From Hedera helix (lineage: Eukaryota; Streptophyta; Magnoliopsida; Apiales; Araliaceae): 64,000 nucleotides of DNA. Position 1 is the first letter of the stretch, and every line of letters starts with the position of its first letter. Made by a program: the position numbers and the translations under genes. Location: the NCBI GenBank assembly GCA_947179155.2, contig OX359286.1:13202913-13266912 (forward strand), read 5' to 3'. This document shows positions 45,641-56,761 of this stretch, piece after piece. The notes under the pieces were generated by a model. The model worked only from the letters and a program-made list of their open reading frames with translations. It was not told where the DNA came from and did not search any database.

Positions 45641-46928
45641 GTTTAAAATATTAACCAATGCAGTTAATATTATGATAAATCATCGAGTTAAATGATGTGA
45701 TTAAGTTAAACCAAGGGTATAGTCCATTAGTGACTAATTAGTTGTTCGACCTAAACAGAAATAAGGTCCAGACATTAACGCAGTGACATTAATAAATATC
45801 AGAACTGCATAGTTTATACAAAAGATTTACGGTGTTGAATATGAAACACTGAGTCAAGTTAACGAGAGACTAAAATATGAAATTAACCTTATTAAATAAA
45901 GGGGACGATAAGAAGAAATAAATATCGTTAAAATAAGATTTAGTATTGAGTCAAACTTTGACTGATATTGTGCACCGTTGATCTCACATACCGTGTAGGT
46001 GGTGCAAGGAACATGAAAGATTAGCGTAAGCTGGTTATGCAAGTCCAGGCAAGTTTTTCAGAACGTGTTGCATTATGTGTCTGATTTTAAAATACTACAA
46101 AATCATTATATGTGCATAAATTATTATGTGTAATAATGTGGTAAGGTGCTTTTATGATAAAAGTTGAAATAAACTATTGATATGCACTAGATGATTAAGT
46201 TGATTGCTCTATATATATTGAACTGTATGAAATTGTAAATGACATGCATGAATAGCATGAATCATAGAGTAAATGCAAAGCATGATAGACATGAGATATG
46301 TAGTCATTGTAAAGCATGAGATGCATGAAGCATGATGAAATATGTTTATGTGTTATGTGAAACTGTTAGACTTGCTGAGCCGTCGTGCTCACCCTTGCTT
46401 AAAACAAAACATTACAGAGTAGCTTGAGGAAGCCGATTACTCCGGTAGAGGCAAAGATGAAGATTGACTAACGAGTCATCAAGATTGAAGCATAGGTGCT
46501 TTTGTAGTAAAACCTTGCGGTAGACTAATTCATTCACTTGTGTAAGTAGATATGAAGAGTTTATGTTTTGTTGTGCTATAGATTAGCAAACTTAAATTGT
46601 TAAGAGAACATTTACAGATTATTTGAATATCATTTTTCAGACGTTGTCCTTTATGAATAAGGATAATAGGATGGTGTGATTGAGTCATTATACATATGAT
46701 CTCAAATTGATTGTAATAGAATGTCGTATCATGTATGATATGAAGACATACTAGGAATGTATAAAGATTGCGATTCTGGAATAGAAAGAGATGTTATATA
46801 ATTGTAAATAAATGATTATTTAGCAATTATAATATTATTGTAATTCATGAACAATAAGGAAAAGTAGTACTAGTGTTGAACCGGATCCGAGGTTAAAGGA
46901 ACCCGGATTTGGGGTCGTCACAGTTTCT

Positions 46929-47583
46929 ATACTTCACTTTTGAATTATTTGAACGTTTCAAACGATTTGGATTTATATTTCATTAAATACATATATCAAA
47001 ATCTAGAATCATTAGTGAAAGTAATAAATGAATACCCTCCTCTTACATTTGTTGTCATAGGTCCCACACACCACTGTGTGTACCATCTCTAACAACTCCG
47101 TAACTCGCTCTCCATGTCCACTAAATTGATATTTAGTCATATTATCCATGATACAAGATTCACAAGTTGTATTTGATTCATAATCAAAAGCTCTAAAAGC
47201 CTATCTTTATACAACTTGTTTTAGTCTTGTTTCATTAGCATGACCGAGTTAACAGTATTGCATGAAGGTATGATTCATATCATCTATTTGCTTTTAGTTT
47301 GTTCAAATTGGAATATTTTTTCATATAAGTCAAGTATACAAAATCTATTAAGTAATCAACCAGTTCTAAATAAAACATTATCATTATAAACAGAACAACG
47401 ATTGTTCATTATTATAATGTCAAAAAAACATTCCTTGTCATCACATGGAACTGAAATAATGTTTCTAAGAACTAGAACATAGTAACAACTTACTAACTTA
47501 ATAGGCTTGCCCGTGGGCAGTGCTAAATTATAAGTTCACATGGCTAATGCAGCAACCTTTACTTCATTCCCCAGCACATGATT
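46929..47583 (-). pseudogene. Copia GAG-pre-integrase and integrase N-terminal remnant
   Basis: Minus strand: NNRCSVYNDNVLF, KLYKDRLLELL...CESCIMDNMTKYQFSGHGER and ELLEMVHTVVCGTYDN, readable in mixed frames and matching the pre-integrase domain, the zinc finger and the first part of the DDE core (HSDVCGPM in intact relatives). Ends at the solo-LTR insertion. Confidence 0.82.
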
Positions 47584-47736
47584 ACAGACAAGTAAAACTC
47601 CATTAGGTGTTCCTTAAACGAGTCACGTTCAGTAAACTTATTCTCTAATAACCACTACATACTTACTTTAATGTCTCCACACAAATGATTTATCAGATCA
47701 ATCATCCTCTTTATAAGAGCAAACATAATATGTACT
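47584..47736 (-). repeat. Copia LTR scrap
   Basis: 153 bp matching ~39961-40114 of the copia LTR in the same orientation (TAAAACTCCATTAGGTGTTC and ATCAATCATCCTCTT blocks). It joins integrase codons directly, so gag and protease were deleted. Right edge meets another LTR at 47737. Confidence 0.8.
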
Positions 47737-50700
47737 TGTAATGACTAAGAATTTTTTATTGAATCTTAATTTAATAAAATGAGGAATTATTTGAAAATTT
47801 GCATGCACTTATGTGTATATGTGTAATTATGTGATAGAAAGAATATAGAGTTAGTTAATTCAATGAATTTGAATTAAATAAAGGATTATGATGAGTAAAT
47901 AAATTATAAGAGAATTGAATGATGAGCTTAAGTTACGAATTAACTAAGCTTAAAGGAATGAGTCTTGTGTGGCATGATGCACAATTAAGACAATGAATTA
48001 ATCTAGTGTTAAATTAATTCATGGAAGAGAATTAAAATAAATCCCAATTAATAATTAAATAAGTTATGAATTAATGTTATAATTATTTAAGCCCAAATGT
48101 TATGGGTATGTGACTAAAAGTGAATTAAGATTGGATTGGTCCAATGACTAAGGGTAGTTTATATTAGCCCAACTCTTAAGCATTAATATGGCTTGTAGGA
48201 AATTGATGTTGGACCATAATGGAGTCCAATTAATTGCTATTGGTAGCCCATGCATTTGACCCAAATTAATGGTCCAAGTCAATGTTCACATTTTGACCCA
48301 ACAAATTGCCTAATCCAAGAATACTTGCAATTAAAAATAAAAGTAGAAAAAAAAAGAAAAAAAATGGAGTCAAAATTGGTTAAGTATGAAGCATTGTGCA
48401 CCTAAAGCATTGCAATTTTAGAGCATTATGCTCTATGTTTTCCTCCAAAAGGTGTTCACTTTTTTCTTAAATTATGGGATAATTTTGGCAAGCTTAATGA
48501 AACTAATTGGCAAGTATTGGGAGGATTAGTAGAGCTAAGCATGATTAGTGTTGCTCTATAAATAGAGATCTTCTCCACCATTTTATAAGGTTAGCTAAAT
48601 TGTCTAAGTGTTGGAAGAGAGAAAAGAGAGAAGGAAAGAGGAGACAAGTGAAAAATAGAGATAAAAAGATGAAGTAAGCAAGAACTCTTGCAAAATAGAG
48701 GAAACAAGGAAGGAGAGGAGGAGCATTATGGAGCATCCAAGTCTTACAAGATTTTTAGCAAGAAGAAAAAGGCTACTACTATAAGGTATACAACTCTCCT
48801 AACCTAAGTCTTTAAGATTTATCGTAGATCTAGCTATATGTGTTTAAAGATCATGCTTGGTTGTGAGAGTTGAAGTTGTGTTAGGAAACCATGGTGGGTT
48901 CTGGAGGTACAAGGGTGGCAATTGATGGAGATTATGTGATTAAAATGTGATTTGGTATGCAAAACATGTATATATGCTAAGCTTGTTGGAAACCCTAAGT
49001 AATGGTCATGGTTTGATGAAAACACTTGATGTAAAATATGTAGATCTTGAAGATCTAGAACTTAAATATGATAGATCTATGAAATACAAAACCAACCCAA
49101 GTGGAACGAATTAAATCGGAGCTAAAATGAATTTATAATGATTTTTCTTATGAAACATGTCCTATGTAAACCCTAGCTTGGTTGAGCCAAAATTTTGGCT
49201 AATAAATATTTTTGGAAAAATGATTAAAAAATTGAATATTATAAAAATATGAGTTTGCTAACCAATGAACTTGGTTTGATCTCATTTGGATATAAAATGT
49301 GCAATATATGAGAATTAGAATCTGAAGGGGTAAGAATTCAAAAAACTGAAAACTAATCTTGAACATTCTGCCAAGGCGTAGTCTGCAGAATAAAACATTG
49401 CGCCAGGGCGAAGTGTCCATTTCTCAGTTTATCGGACCGGAACTAGTTTAACCGGGTCAGAATAATATTTTTTTTTTAAAATAAAAATAAAATAGAAATA
49501 AATATATAATAATTAAAATAAAATAAATAAATAATGTGTAAGCAAATAAAATAATAATTAATTATTTTATTTAACTAATGAGTAGTAAACAAATAAAATA
49601 ATAAATAAATTATTTTATTTATAGATTATGAAAAGAAAATTGAATAACTAAATTTTAACCAAATAAAATAATAATTAAATTATTTTATTTGTAGATTAAA
49701 TAAATTAAGTTAAACAAATAAAATAATAATAGAGATTATTTCATTTGTGGATGAATTAAATTTAAATAAATAAAATAATAATTAAATTATTTTATTTCTA
49801 GATTAAATAAATAAAGTTAAACAAATAAAATAATAATAGAGATTATTTCATTTGTGGATGAATTAAATTTAAACAAATAAAATAATAATTAAATTATTTT
49901 ATTTGTAGATTAAATGAGGAAAGTTTAAACAAATAAAATAATAACAAAGATTATTTTATTTGTGAATTTTGAAGATGAATTAAATAAATAAAATCTAAAC
50001 AAATAAAATAATAATAAAGATTATTTTATTTATCAATTATGAAGATAAATTAAAGTAAGTAAGACTTAAACAAATAAAATAATAATAATAAATATTTTAT
50101 TTGTGAATTAAAATAAGACTTAAACAAATAAAATAATAAAAATTATTTTATTTGTTAATTAAAATAAGACTTAAACAAATAAAATAATAAAGATTATTTT
50201 ATTTATGAATAGTAAGGATGAATTAATTAAATTAGAATGTAAACAAATAAAATAATAAGGAATATTATTTTATTTATGAAGAATTAAACAAATAAGATAA
50301 GAAGAGTTATTTTAGTTGTAAATGATTTAAAGTAAATAAAGATTAAAGAATAAGTAATTAAAATAGTAAAGGGTACTATTTAACTACGAAGAATAAAATG
50401 TGTAAAGAGACATAAGCAAATAAAATAATAATAAAGGTTATTTTATTTGTAAATAATAAGCATGAGAATGGATAAATGGGTAATGAGAATTATAATAAAT
50501 ATTAAAGACGATCGAACATGGAATTAATAATTAAATGAAGAAGGTATCAATGAGAGTTATCTAAATGTTAAGGTGAGAATGTGGAAGACAATAAGGCAAG
50601 CTAAAGGTGAGAATGAAGGTAAAGAATGATGAGATAATAAGGGATGAGGAAGAGTTAGATGACAGAAGCTTACGAGTTAGAATTAATTGATCTGAATTCA

Positions 50701-50884
50701 ATGAAAGTCCTGTAGAGACTAGCCTATAGATCAAATTACAGCTTATGTAGGTCGAGAAGGAGTTAAGAAGCTAGAAGAAGCAAAAGCAAGTGTACCAAGC
50801 AAGTATCCCTTACTTATATACTTTATTTACTTCGTACAAGTTTACAGTGTCATGCTTAGACTTAAATTGTCATCACTTGTATAC
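47737..50884 (+). repeat. LTR of an unnamed gypsy-type family, 3' truncated
   Basis: Starts TGTAATGACTAAGAATTT after GTACT. TATA box TATAAATAG at 48557, purine-rich AGAGAGAAAAGAGAG leader, a small GC-rich island (49366-49412: GGCGTAGTCTGC...GCGCCAGGGCGAAG) and an AT hairpin array (49470-50470). It stops at 50884, where another LTR starts. No primer site or coding part is left. Confidence 0.72.
49470..50470 (+). repeat. ACAAATAAAATAAT hairpin array
   Basis: About 1 kb with ~15 units, arms ACAAATAAAATAAT and ATTATTTTATTTGT around AATTAA or AAAG. Variation is mostly in the loop and linker; I see little compensating change here. Confidence 0.85.
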
Positions 50885-52385
50885 TGTAATATCCCAAATA
50901 TTTTAAATATGATCTAACAAGATCTAATTAAGGTTGTCAATTCAAAATCTAAGAACGATTGCTCGAGCATATCTTGAGCTTTTATCTTAAAGAATATATA
51001 CAACTCAAAAATATAATTGTATACAACTGTAGGTTAAATTTTTTAACCTAAACTATGTGTTACGTGATGAGTAAAGCTTGAATTGAGCTTTTTAGATGGG
51101 TTATGTAATTATTCTATATGTAGGACATTGTGTAATAGTTCACGTAGTTAACCTTAACACTTAATAAAATTAAGAAGTCAATTTAAAGCAAAAAACTAAA
51201 TTAAAAAAATAGTTAAAACCTAAACCCTAGGAAATAACCTAGGTTCTCAGGGAAATGTGTATGTCAACATTTCACAATATAGTGTTAATATGAGATTTAG
51301 ATGTTAGAGAACCAATAAAAAAATTTAGGGGAAAAAAACAAAAACGACACAATTTATAAGAAAACTTTCTTCGTCTTTTTAAATGTTCTTTTCAACATTT
51401 TGACTTTTTACATTTCACGAGATAGTATTTATACGGGGAAAAGATACCAGGAAACCACTATTATTTTTTCAAATAATATAACGGAAAAAAATTGTTCATA
51501 CGAAAACATTTGTCATTTTTGAATGTTCTGTCAAAGGATATAGTATTTGTATGAAATATAGATGCATAATAATCAATAAAATATTTTCTCAAAAAGCGTG
51601 TCAAGAATAAGACGAAATAGAGAAAAGAGATTTTTTTTTTACTTTTTGGTTGTCTAAATATTTTTTGAGAAATGGTTACCAAAAATACTATTCATAAAAA
51701 AACGTGCCAAGTCTTTTAAACTTTTCACTTCACAGAATAGTGTTTATACAGAACGAAACTTAGTAATATCTGACTTTTAAATCAATAAAGGTCAGCTAAA
51801 CTAGAAGACTTAAAATGAACTAATTTCGTTGAAAATGAACCGACTTCGTTAGGAATGAACTAACTTAGTTAGAAATAAACTAGAAGACTAACTGATTGAG
51901 TTAGATAATATAATACAAAAATTATATAGAAATTTGATGAAAATTATATAAAAATTATACGAAAATAATTCAAAAATAATACCCAAAAAAATATGGATGA
52001 TGTAAACATGAGCAATAATGATGCAAGCCTTAAAAGAATATTCCAAGAATATTCTTTAGATATTTTGTAAAATATAATTATTACTTCGATATTTTAATTT
52101 AATATTTCAAGAATGTGCTAGGATGCAAAGTGTAATAAACCGGGGTAAAAATGCGGTGAATGAAATTTTGGTTTTCTTATAAATAGCGGGTGCAAAGTGT
52201 CATTAGTTTTCAAAGCTTAAATTCAAGTATCAAAGTTATACTCAATATAAGAGTGAGTTCTTGAAAGTTGATTGCAAATAAATATTTACAGCTTGTAATT
52301 TCAAAAGGTACAATCTCTGGTCGTTATAATGTTCGCTTTTCTTTCATCTTTAGTGTTAATAAAGCTCAAGAACACGAGTCATAGT
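50885..52385 (+). repeat. Second unnamed LTR, truncated
   Basis: Starts TGTAATATCCCAAATATT. It has four diverged copies of a block with TTTCACNNNATAGTGTTTATAC (about 51265, 51415, 51535 and 51727), a ~21-bp repeat AAAATGAACYRACTTCGTTA (51810-51890) and a TATA box at 52178. Ends where a copia LTR begins. No genes seen. Confidence 0.6.
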
Positions 52386-52992
52386 TGTTGGTTTGTAAAA
52401 ATTCATAGACATACAATCAAATTACATAAAATAGCAGAAGCATGGTAAAATCAAATTTAAAATTTATAAACCATAATTCAAAATCGACATTTATGTGCAA
52501 CTATTAATTAATAAAGAAAAAGTTAGAGAATTATACCCTTGTGGAACTTAAAACTTCAACGGGTACAAGTTCAATTCTAAGTCCTTTGCGTTCTCCTTGA
52601 ATTTCACTGATTGGATTCCAATGATCAATGTTAGCTACCCAAGTGTTTGGCCTCTAGAGGTGATCCACCAAGGAATAATAATAATTCAAGAAGTGAGTGA
52701 TTGCAAACCCTAGTTTTCTCTCTCTAAAGAATATGTGAGTACTTTCCCAAAACTTATGCAAATATATGTGCGTAACCCCAATTCATAATAAGACTTCCCT
52801 TATTGATAGATATTGTCAACCATCCTAACACCTTTAAGAATAGAATTTTTAATTAAACTCCTAATCTAATTAGGAACTTAATTAACTTAATATAATAATT
52901 ATAATTCTTAAACCATTTAGGAACTTAATTATTAATTATGAGAATACTCTTATTAATTAATTCCTAAACCATTTAGGAACTAAATAATAATG

Positions 52993-53073
<81 letters not shown>

Positions 53074-53085
53074 TGGACAGTCCCT
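52386..53085 (-). repeat. Second copia LTR, truncated at a microsatellite
   Basis: TGTTGGTTTGTAAAA... aligns imperfectly with 38438-39190 and ends in (AAT)n at the equivalent position. The remaining ~1.2 kb of LTR is missing. Confidence 0.78.
52983..53071. repeat. (AAT)n microsatellite
   Basis: About 28 units. The poly-isoleucine reading frame on the minus strand here is an artefact of it. Confidence 0.97.
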
Positions 53086-53685
53086 GATTTATTCTCGAGA
53101 TACATATTACAAGGATAAGTTCTTAAACTCATATTCTTATAACAAGTTCCTGAACTCATAATGTGTGGTAAGTTCAATGAACATTGTCATAGGTTATAGA
53201 ATAATGAGCATTAATAGGATTGAAAATAACAAAAGTTATTAAGTGTGGCCAGAATGACATTTGGATATTCCAAATCTCCTAGCAATACTAGATTTCAAAA
53301 TTTCTTGACATCGTGCTTGTATTTACATTTTGATGCCTTCAAAAATATTGGTTCAAAGGTGGAACTAATAAGTTTTAAAAAGTTTTGTTATTGAAATGTC
53401 TATGCTAATTGTGTCGGCCAGACAAATATGATTTGAAAATGTCAAAATGTATTTTGAAAAATTATCAACACACTATTAATAAGGTGTGGAGTGATAAAAT
53501 GATGGAATCATCAACACAATGTAACATAGTGTGGATGTGATCATAAAATCGTCAATCCACTATGGTATCTTGTGGCATGACAAAGTCATAAAATAATTTT
53601 TATTTTATCTAAACCATGAAAAAGTATGTTTTCTCAAAAAGTTTTGAGTTTATAACTATTTTAAAAAGTTTCGATTGATATCCGA
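53086..53685 (+). other. LARD-3 interior, left part
   Basis: Non-coding. Matches LARD-1 interior in order: GTGGTAAGTTCAATGAAC (53163), TGGATATTCCAAATCTCCTA (53261), CTATGCTAATTGTGTCGGCC (53399), ACTATGGTAT...CAAAGTCATAAAAT (53558). Ends in TCCGA, the target duplication of gypsy-2, and resumes at 63001. Confidence 0.83.
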
Positions 53686-54371
53686 TGTAAGACCCCGAAT
53701 TTTATGAAATACAAAATTTAATTTTTCTTCATATATATTTTTTTTGAAACAGTAAGTGGTTAAATTAACAAAATTGAAAGTTAAGGATGTTATGTGCAAA
53801 TTTTATTTTGTCGGACAATATTCGCTTTGTCGGGGAATATTCGTTTGGTCGGGGAATATTCGTGCCGTACGACGGCGCCGAAATAATAAATTATTGGTGG
53901 ACCCCACAACGGAATATTTGTCGGATATAGAAAACGACAGAAGTAACCTTTTTAAATAAAAATAGTCAACGGAACTGTTAAAATACCGGTGATAAAAGAA
54001 TAGTAGCATACGGTAGTTTATGGTATTTTCTGTAGCACACGGTACTCTACAGTAACACACGGTATTGCATAGTGTCTCATATTATTGGTCTGATAATTGA
54101 CACCGTAACTGTTACGCATCATTTCATCGATAATTGTCACTGCATAATATTTTATATTATCAATTCAATAATTGTTGTTACACAGTATTTTGCATTATTA
54201 AATCAATAATTGTCATTACACAGTAACGTATGCTTTATTTTACATTATTGTTATCTCTATTATGATGTTATTTAAACAGTTGTATTTCATTAATTTATTG
54301 ACTTGATATCTAAGAGCTAACTATACTGTATTTATAACAATTAGTCATAATAATTGAATTGATAAAGTTAT

Positions 54372-54620
54372 TTGTTTATAATATAAAGTTAGGTGATTAT
54401 TAGGTGATATGAAATGAATGGTGTAGATTAAAGTGTGAATTATTGTTGAATAATTGAATTGATTTGTTTATAATATAAAGTTAGGTGATTATTAGGTGAT
54501 ATGAAATGAATGGTGTAGATTAAAGTGTGAATTATTGTTGAATAATTAAATTGATTTGTTTATAATATAAAGTTAGGTGATTATTAGGTGATATGAAATG
54601 AATGGTGTAGATTAAAGATA
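54372..54620 (+). repeat. 92-bp triplication in gypsy-2 LTR
   Basis: Three copies of a unit starting TTGTTTATAATATAAAGTTA, starts at 54372, 54464 and 54556. Lies just upstream of the TATA box, so it could be an enhancer-like repeat. Confidence 0.9.
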
Positions 54621-54715
54621 ATATAATATTTGAAATGGATGGTGTAGATTAAAAGGTGATCTTTAAATGAATGGTTTAGATTAAATGAATGATAAGATTT
54701 TTGGCTATAAATAGA

Positions 54716-54724
54716 AGCCTTAAC
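54716..54724 (+). promoter_or_regulatory. TATA box of gypsy-2 5' LTR
   Basis: GGCTATAAATAGAAGCC, followed ~50 bp later by a TTTCTTTCTCTCTCT run. The 3' LTR copy is at 61143-61151. Confidence 0.7.
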
Positions 54725-55027
54725 TTAAGGATTTTTCATAAACTTCCTTACTTGTTCTTTCTTTCTCTCTCTAAATACTTCTTGTGAAAGTTCTCTCTAA
54801 GTGTGCTTAAGTCATCTTGAGTATTTGTGAAGATCTATAAGTATACGTGTACTGTTCAAGTTAATCAACCGCATTTAAATCAATATCCAGTCACGTGTTA
54901 CGGTAAGGGATACCATCTTTTTCATCTTCCATTATTCAAACGTACTATGGTAAGGGATTATCATTATTTGATTCTCGATAATAATATTGTTTCTTCCTTA
55001 CTCATAAGACGTGCCTTTTATTTCCAT

Positions 55028-55376
55028 GTATTAAATTGTGGGAATAACCTTACGGAGCAGATTGCCGCCTGTTGGTGAATAACCTTTCGTATTCATTCAT
55101 TATTAATCTCTGAGAATAACCTTACGGAGCGGATTGCCGCCTGTTTGGTGAATAACTCTTTGTACTCAAATTCTATTAAATTGTGGGAATAACCTTACGG
55201 AGCGGATTGCCGCCTGTTGGTGAATAACCTTTCGTATTCATTCATTATTAATCTCTGAGAATAACCTTACGGAGCGGATTGCCGCCTGTTTGGTGAATAA
55301 CTCTTTGTACTCAAATTCTATTAAATTGTGGGAATAACCTTACGGAGCGGATTGCCGCCTGTTGGTGAATAACCCT
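55028..55376 (+). repeat. 72-bp repeat in the gypsy-2 leader
   Basis: Five copies of ACCTTACGGAGCGGATTGCC, alternating TGTTGG and TGTTTGG versions, so the higher-order period is 144 bp. They lie downstream of the TATA box and would be in the RNA. Copied at 61465-61812. Confidence 0.9.
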
Positions 55377-56560
55377 TTGTATTAATTTCCTTCACCTTTT
55401 GTTAATCAAACCTGCTACGGTAAGGGATATTATTTTCTTTCATACTCCTAAATCGAAATTTATTATGGAACTATTGCTTCTATAATTCCTGAAAATATTA
55501 TATGTTCCATAATAGTTGAACTTCATTATTTCAACTGAACCTTCCTATTTACGTGAACCTTTCTATTGAATTGTAACCGTTATTCTGAACTGTGGATCTT
55601 GAATTTCACTCCACATCATGTTGACAATTTGGACATTATTTGAATCTGTACAAAGTAAACTTCCGATACTTATTGTTATCCTATTTCTTCTGTTCATCAT
55701 TTATATCATTCTAATCATCCAAAAATCAAGCTGTTGTGAATATCTGTGGTCGGGGGCACAGATGTGATATATTTGTTGAACAGATGATAGGTTAAAGGCG
55801 ATATAATAGGTTAAAGGCGATACATCTGTTCGGTGTCTTTTATGGCACGTGGTGAATGTTCTCTTTGGCCCGTAGTGCAAAGATGAACTGTTGTTTGGTA
55901 TGATTATGACCAAAGGCTGAATCTGGTATAATCATGACCGTTGGTGTTATATTGAATGTCTTTGGCCCGTAGTGCAAAGATGAACTGTTGATCTGCATGA
56001 TTATGATCAGGAACTGTGAATTTGTATTATCTTGACTAATGATATTTCAGATGATAAAAGTTGATGATGTTTTTCCTAAAAAGAGAACCGAGTGGACATT
56101 ATAGTCTGCATTATTCTTCTAATAGATTACTCATTCCGCTGCTATTATTGATCTGAACGTTGTTTAAGAATTTAACTGCAGTTTTTGATATAAACCTTGT
56201 AGTCTATTGTATTCTATCAAGAACTCAACTGTTGAAGACTAATGATAATTTATTCGTCATTATCTTAGTCATGATATTCTTTACTGGGCTATTTGAGCTC
56301 ACCCTTTCTTTTGTTCCATTGTTTTTCAACAGGAGATGAAAACATAACAGGGTCTAGCCGGGGAATGGAGTGAGGGTCCGAGGAATAGTTATCATAGTCT
56401 TCACGTTTTGTAAAATAGTGTGGCAATAATAGTGAAGACTTAGTTGTGTATTATTATACACTGTATTGTTGTACGTTGTGCTTTGTTGTAATAATTTTGT
56501 TGTAGTATTTTGACGACTCAAGTTTGGGCTGTGTGGGCCCAGATTTGGGGGCGTCACAGT

Positions 56561-56572
56561 TGGCATCAGAGC
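56561..56572 (+). promoter_or_regulatory. Primer binding site of gypsy-2 (one mismatch)
   Basis: TTGGCATCAGAGC right after the LTR; TGGCATCAGAGC differs by one base from the TGGTATCAGAGC of the other elements here. Confidence 0.85.
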
Positions 56573-56761
56573 TTAGGGATATGGTCTTTAATGGAGATCT
56601 GGGGTTAGAACTAGGAGGGGAGAGACGAATAGAATCAATCACTAGTGTGTCCTACCTAAATTAGATTTATTTTTTATCTAATGAATCGATTTGAATGTAG
56701 GAACATGAAGAGATGAGTCAGTTTATTTGAACTAACATTTATTTTGTGACCACAGTTAATT

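Larger units (their letters stand above)
42233..46923 (+). repeat. Solo LTR of the LARD-1 superfamily (4.69 kb)
   Basis: TGTAATAACCCAAATATT...GGGGTCGTCACA with a perfect 5-bp duplication GTTTC at 42228-42232 and 46924-46928, and copia integrase codons continuing across it. The last ~240 bp nearly match the end of the LARD-1 5' LTR (16580-16821), but the rest is diverged. Same module order: TATA (43393), GC island (44222), AT hairpin array (44370-45640), AGTCCATTAGTGACTAATTA (45720), AAGTTTTTCAGAACGTG (46050), TGAGCCGTCGTGCTCACC (46378). Confidence 0.93.
38438..47736 (-). mobile_element. Degenerate Ty1/copia element, minus strand, split by a solo LTR
   Basis: On the minus strand, from right to left: LTR scrap (47736-47584), integrase (47583-46929, then 42232-42060), RT, RNase H fragments, polypurine tract (40406-40387) and 3' LTR (40386-38438). 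Integrase before RT makes it copia. Gag and protease are absent: integrase codons meet an internal piece of LTR. A solo LTR (42233-46923) interrupts integrase. Confidence 0.87.
53686..56558 (+). repeat. 5' LTR of gypsy-2
   Basis: TGTAAGACCCCG...GGGGGCGTCACA. Contains a TTNGTCGGGGAATATTCG triplet (53810-53862), a 92-bp triplication, TATA box (54716) and a 72-bp repeat (55028-55376). Near the end, GGGCTATTTGAGCTCACCCT (56286) matches the conserved block of other LTRs here. ORFs inside it are duplicated in the 3' LTR and are not genes. Confidence 0.95.

Noticed and set aside
47732..47736. GTACT as a target duplication for the LTR at 47737
   Set aside because: No matching GTACT after a CA end was found; the LTR is truncated at 50884.
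52980..53177. ORF with a long isoleucine run
   Set aside because: Pure translation of the (AAT)n microsatellite.
53756..53959. 67-codon ORF near the start of gypsy-2 LTR
   Set aside because: Upstream of the TATA box and made partly of the GTCGGGGAATATTCG repeat.
55701..55913. 70-codon minus-strand ORF in gypsy-2 LTR, conserved at 62138-62350
   Set aside because: Conservation only reflects LTR identity; no start context, domain or partner.
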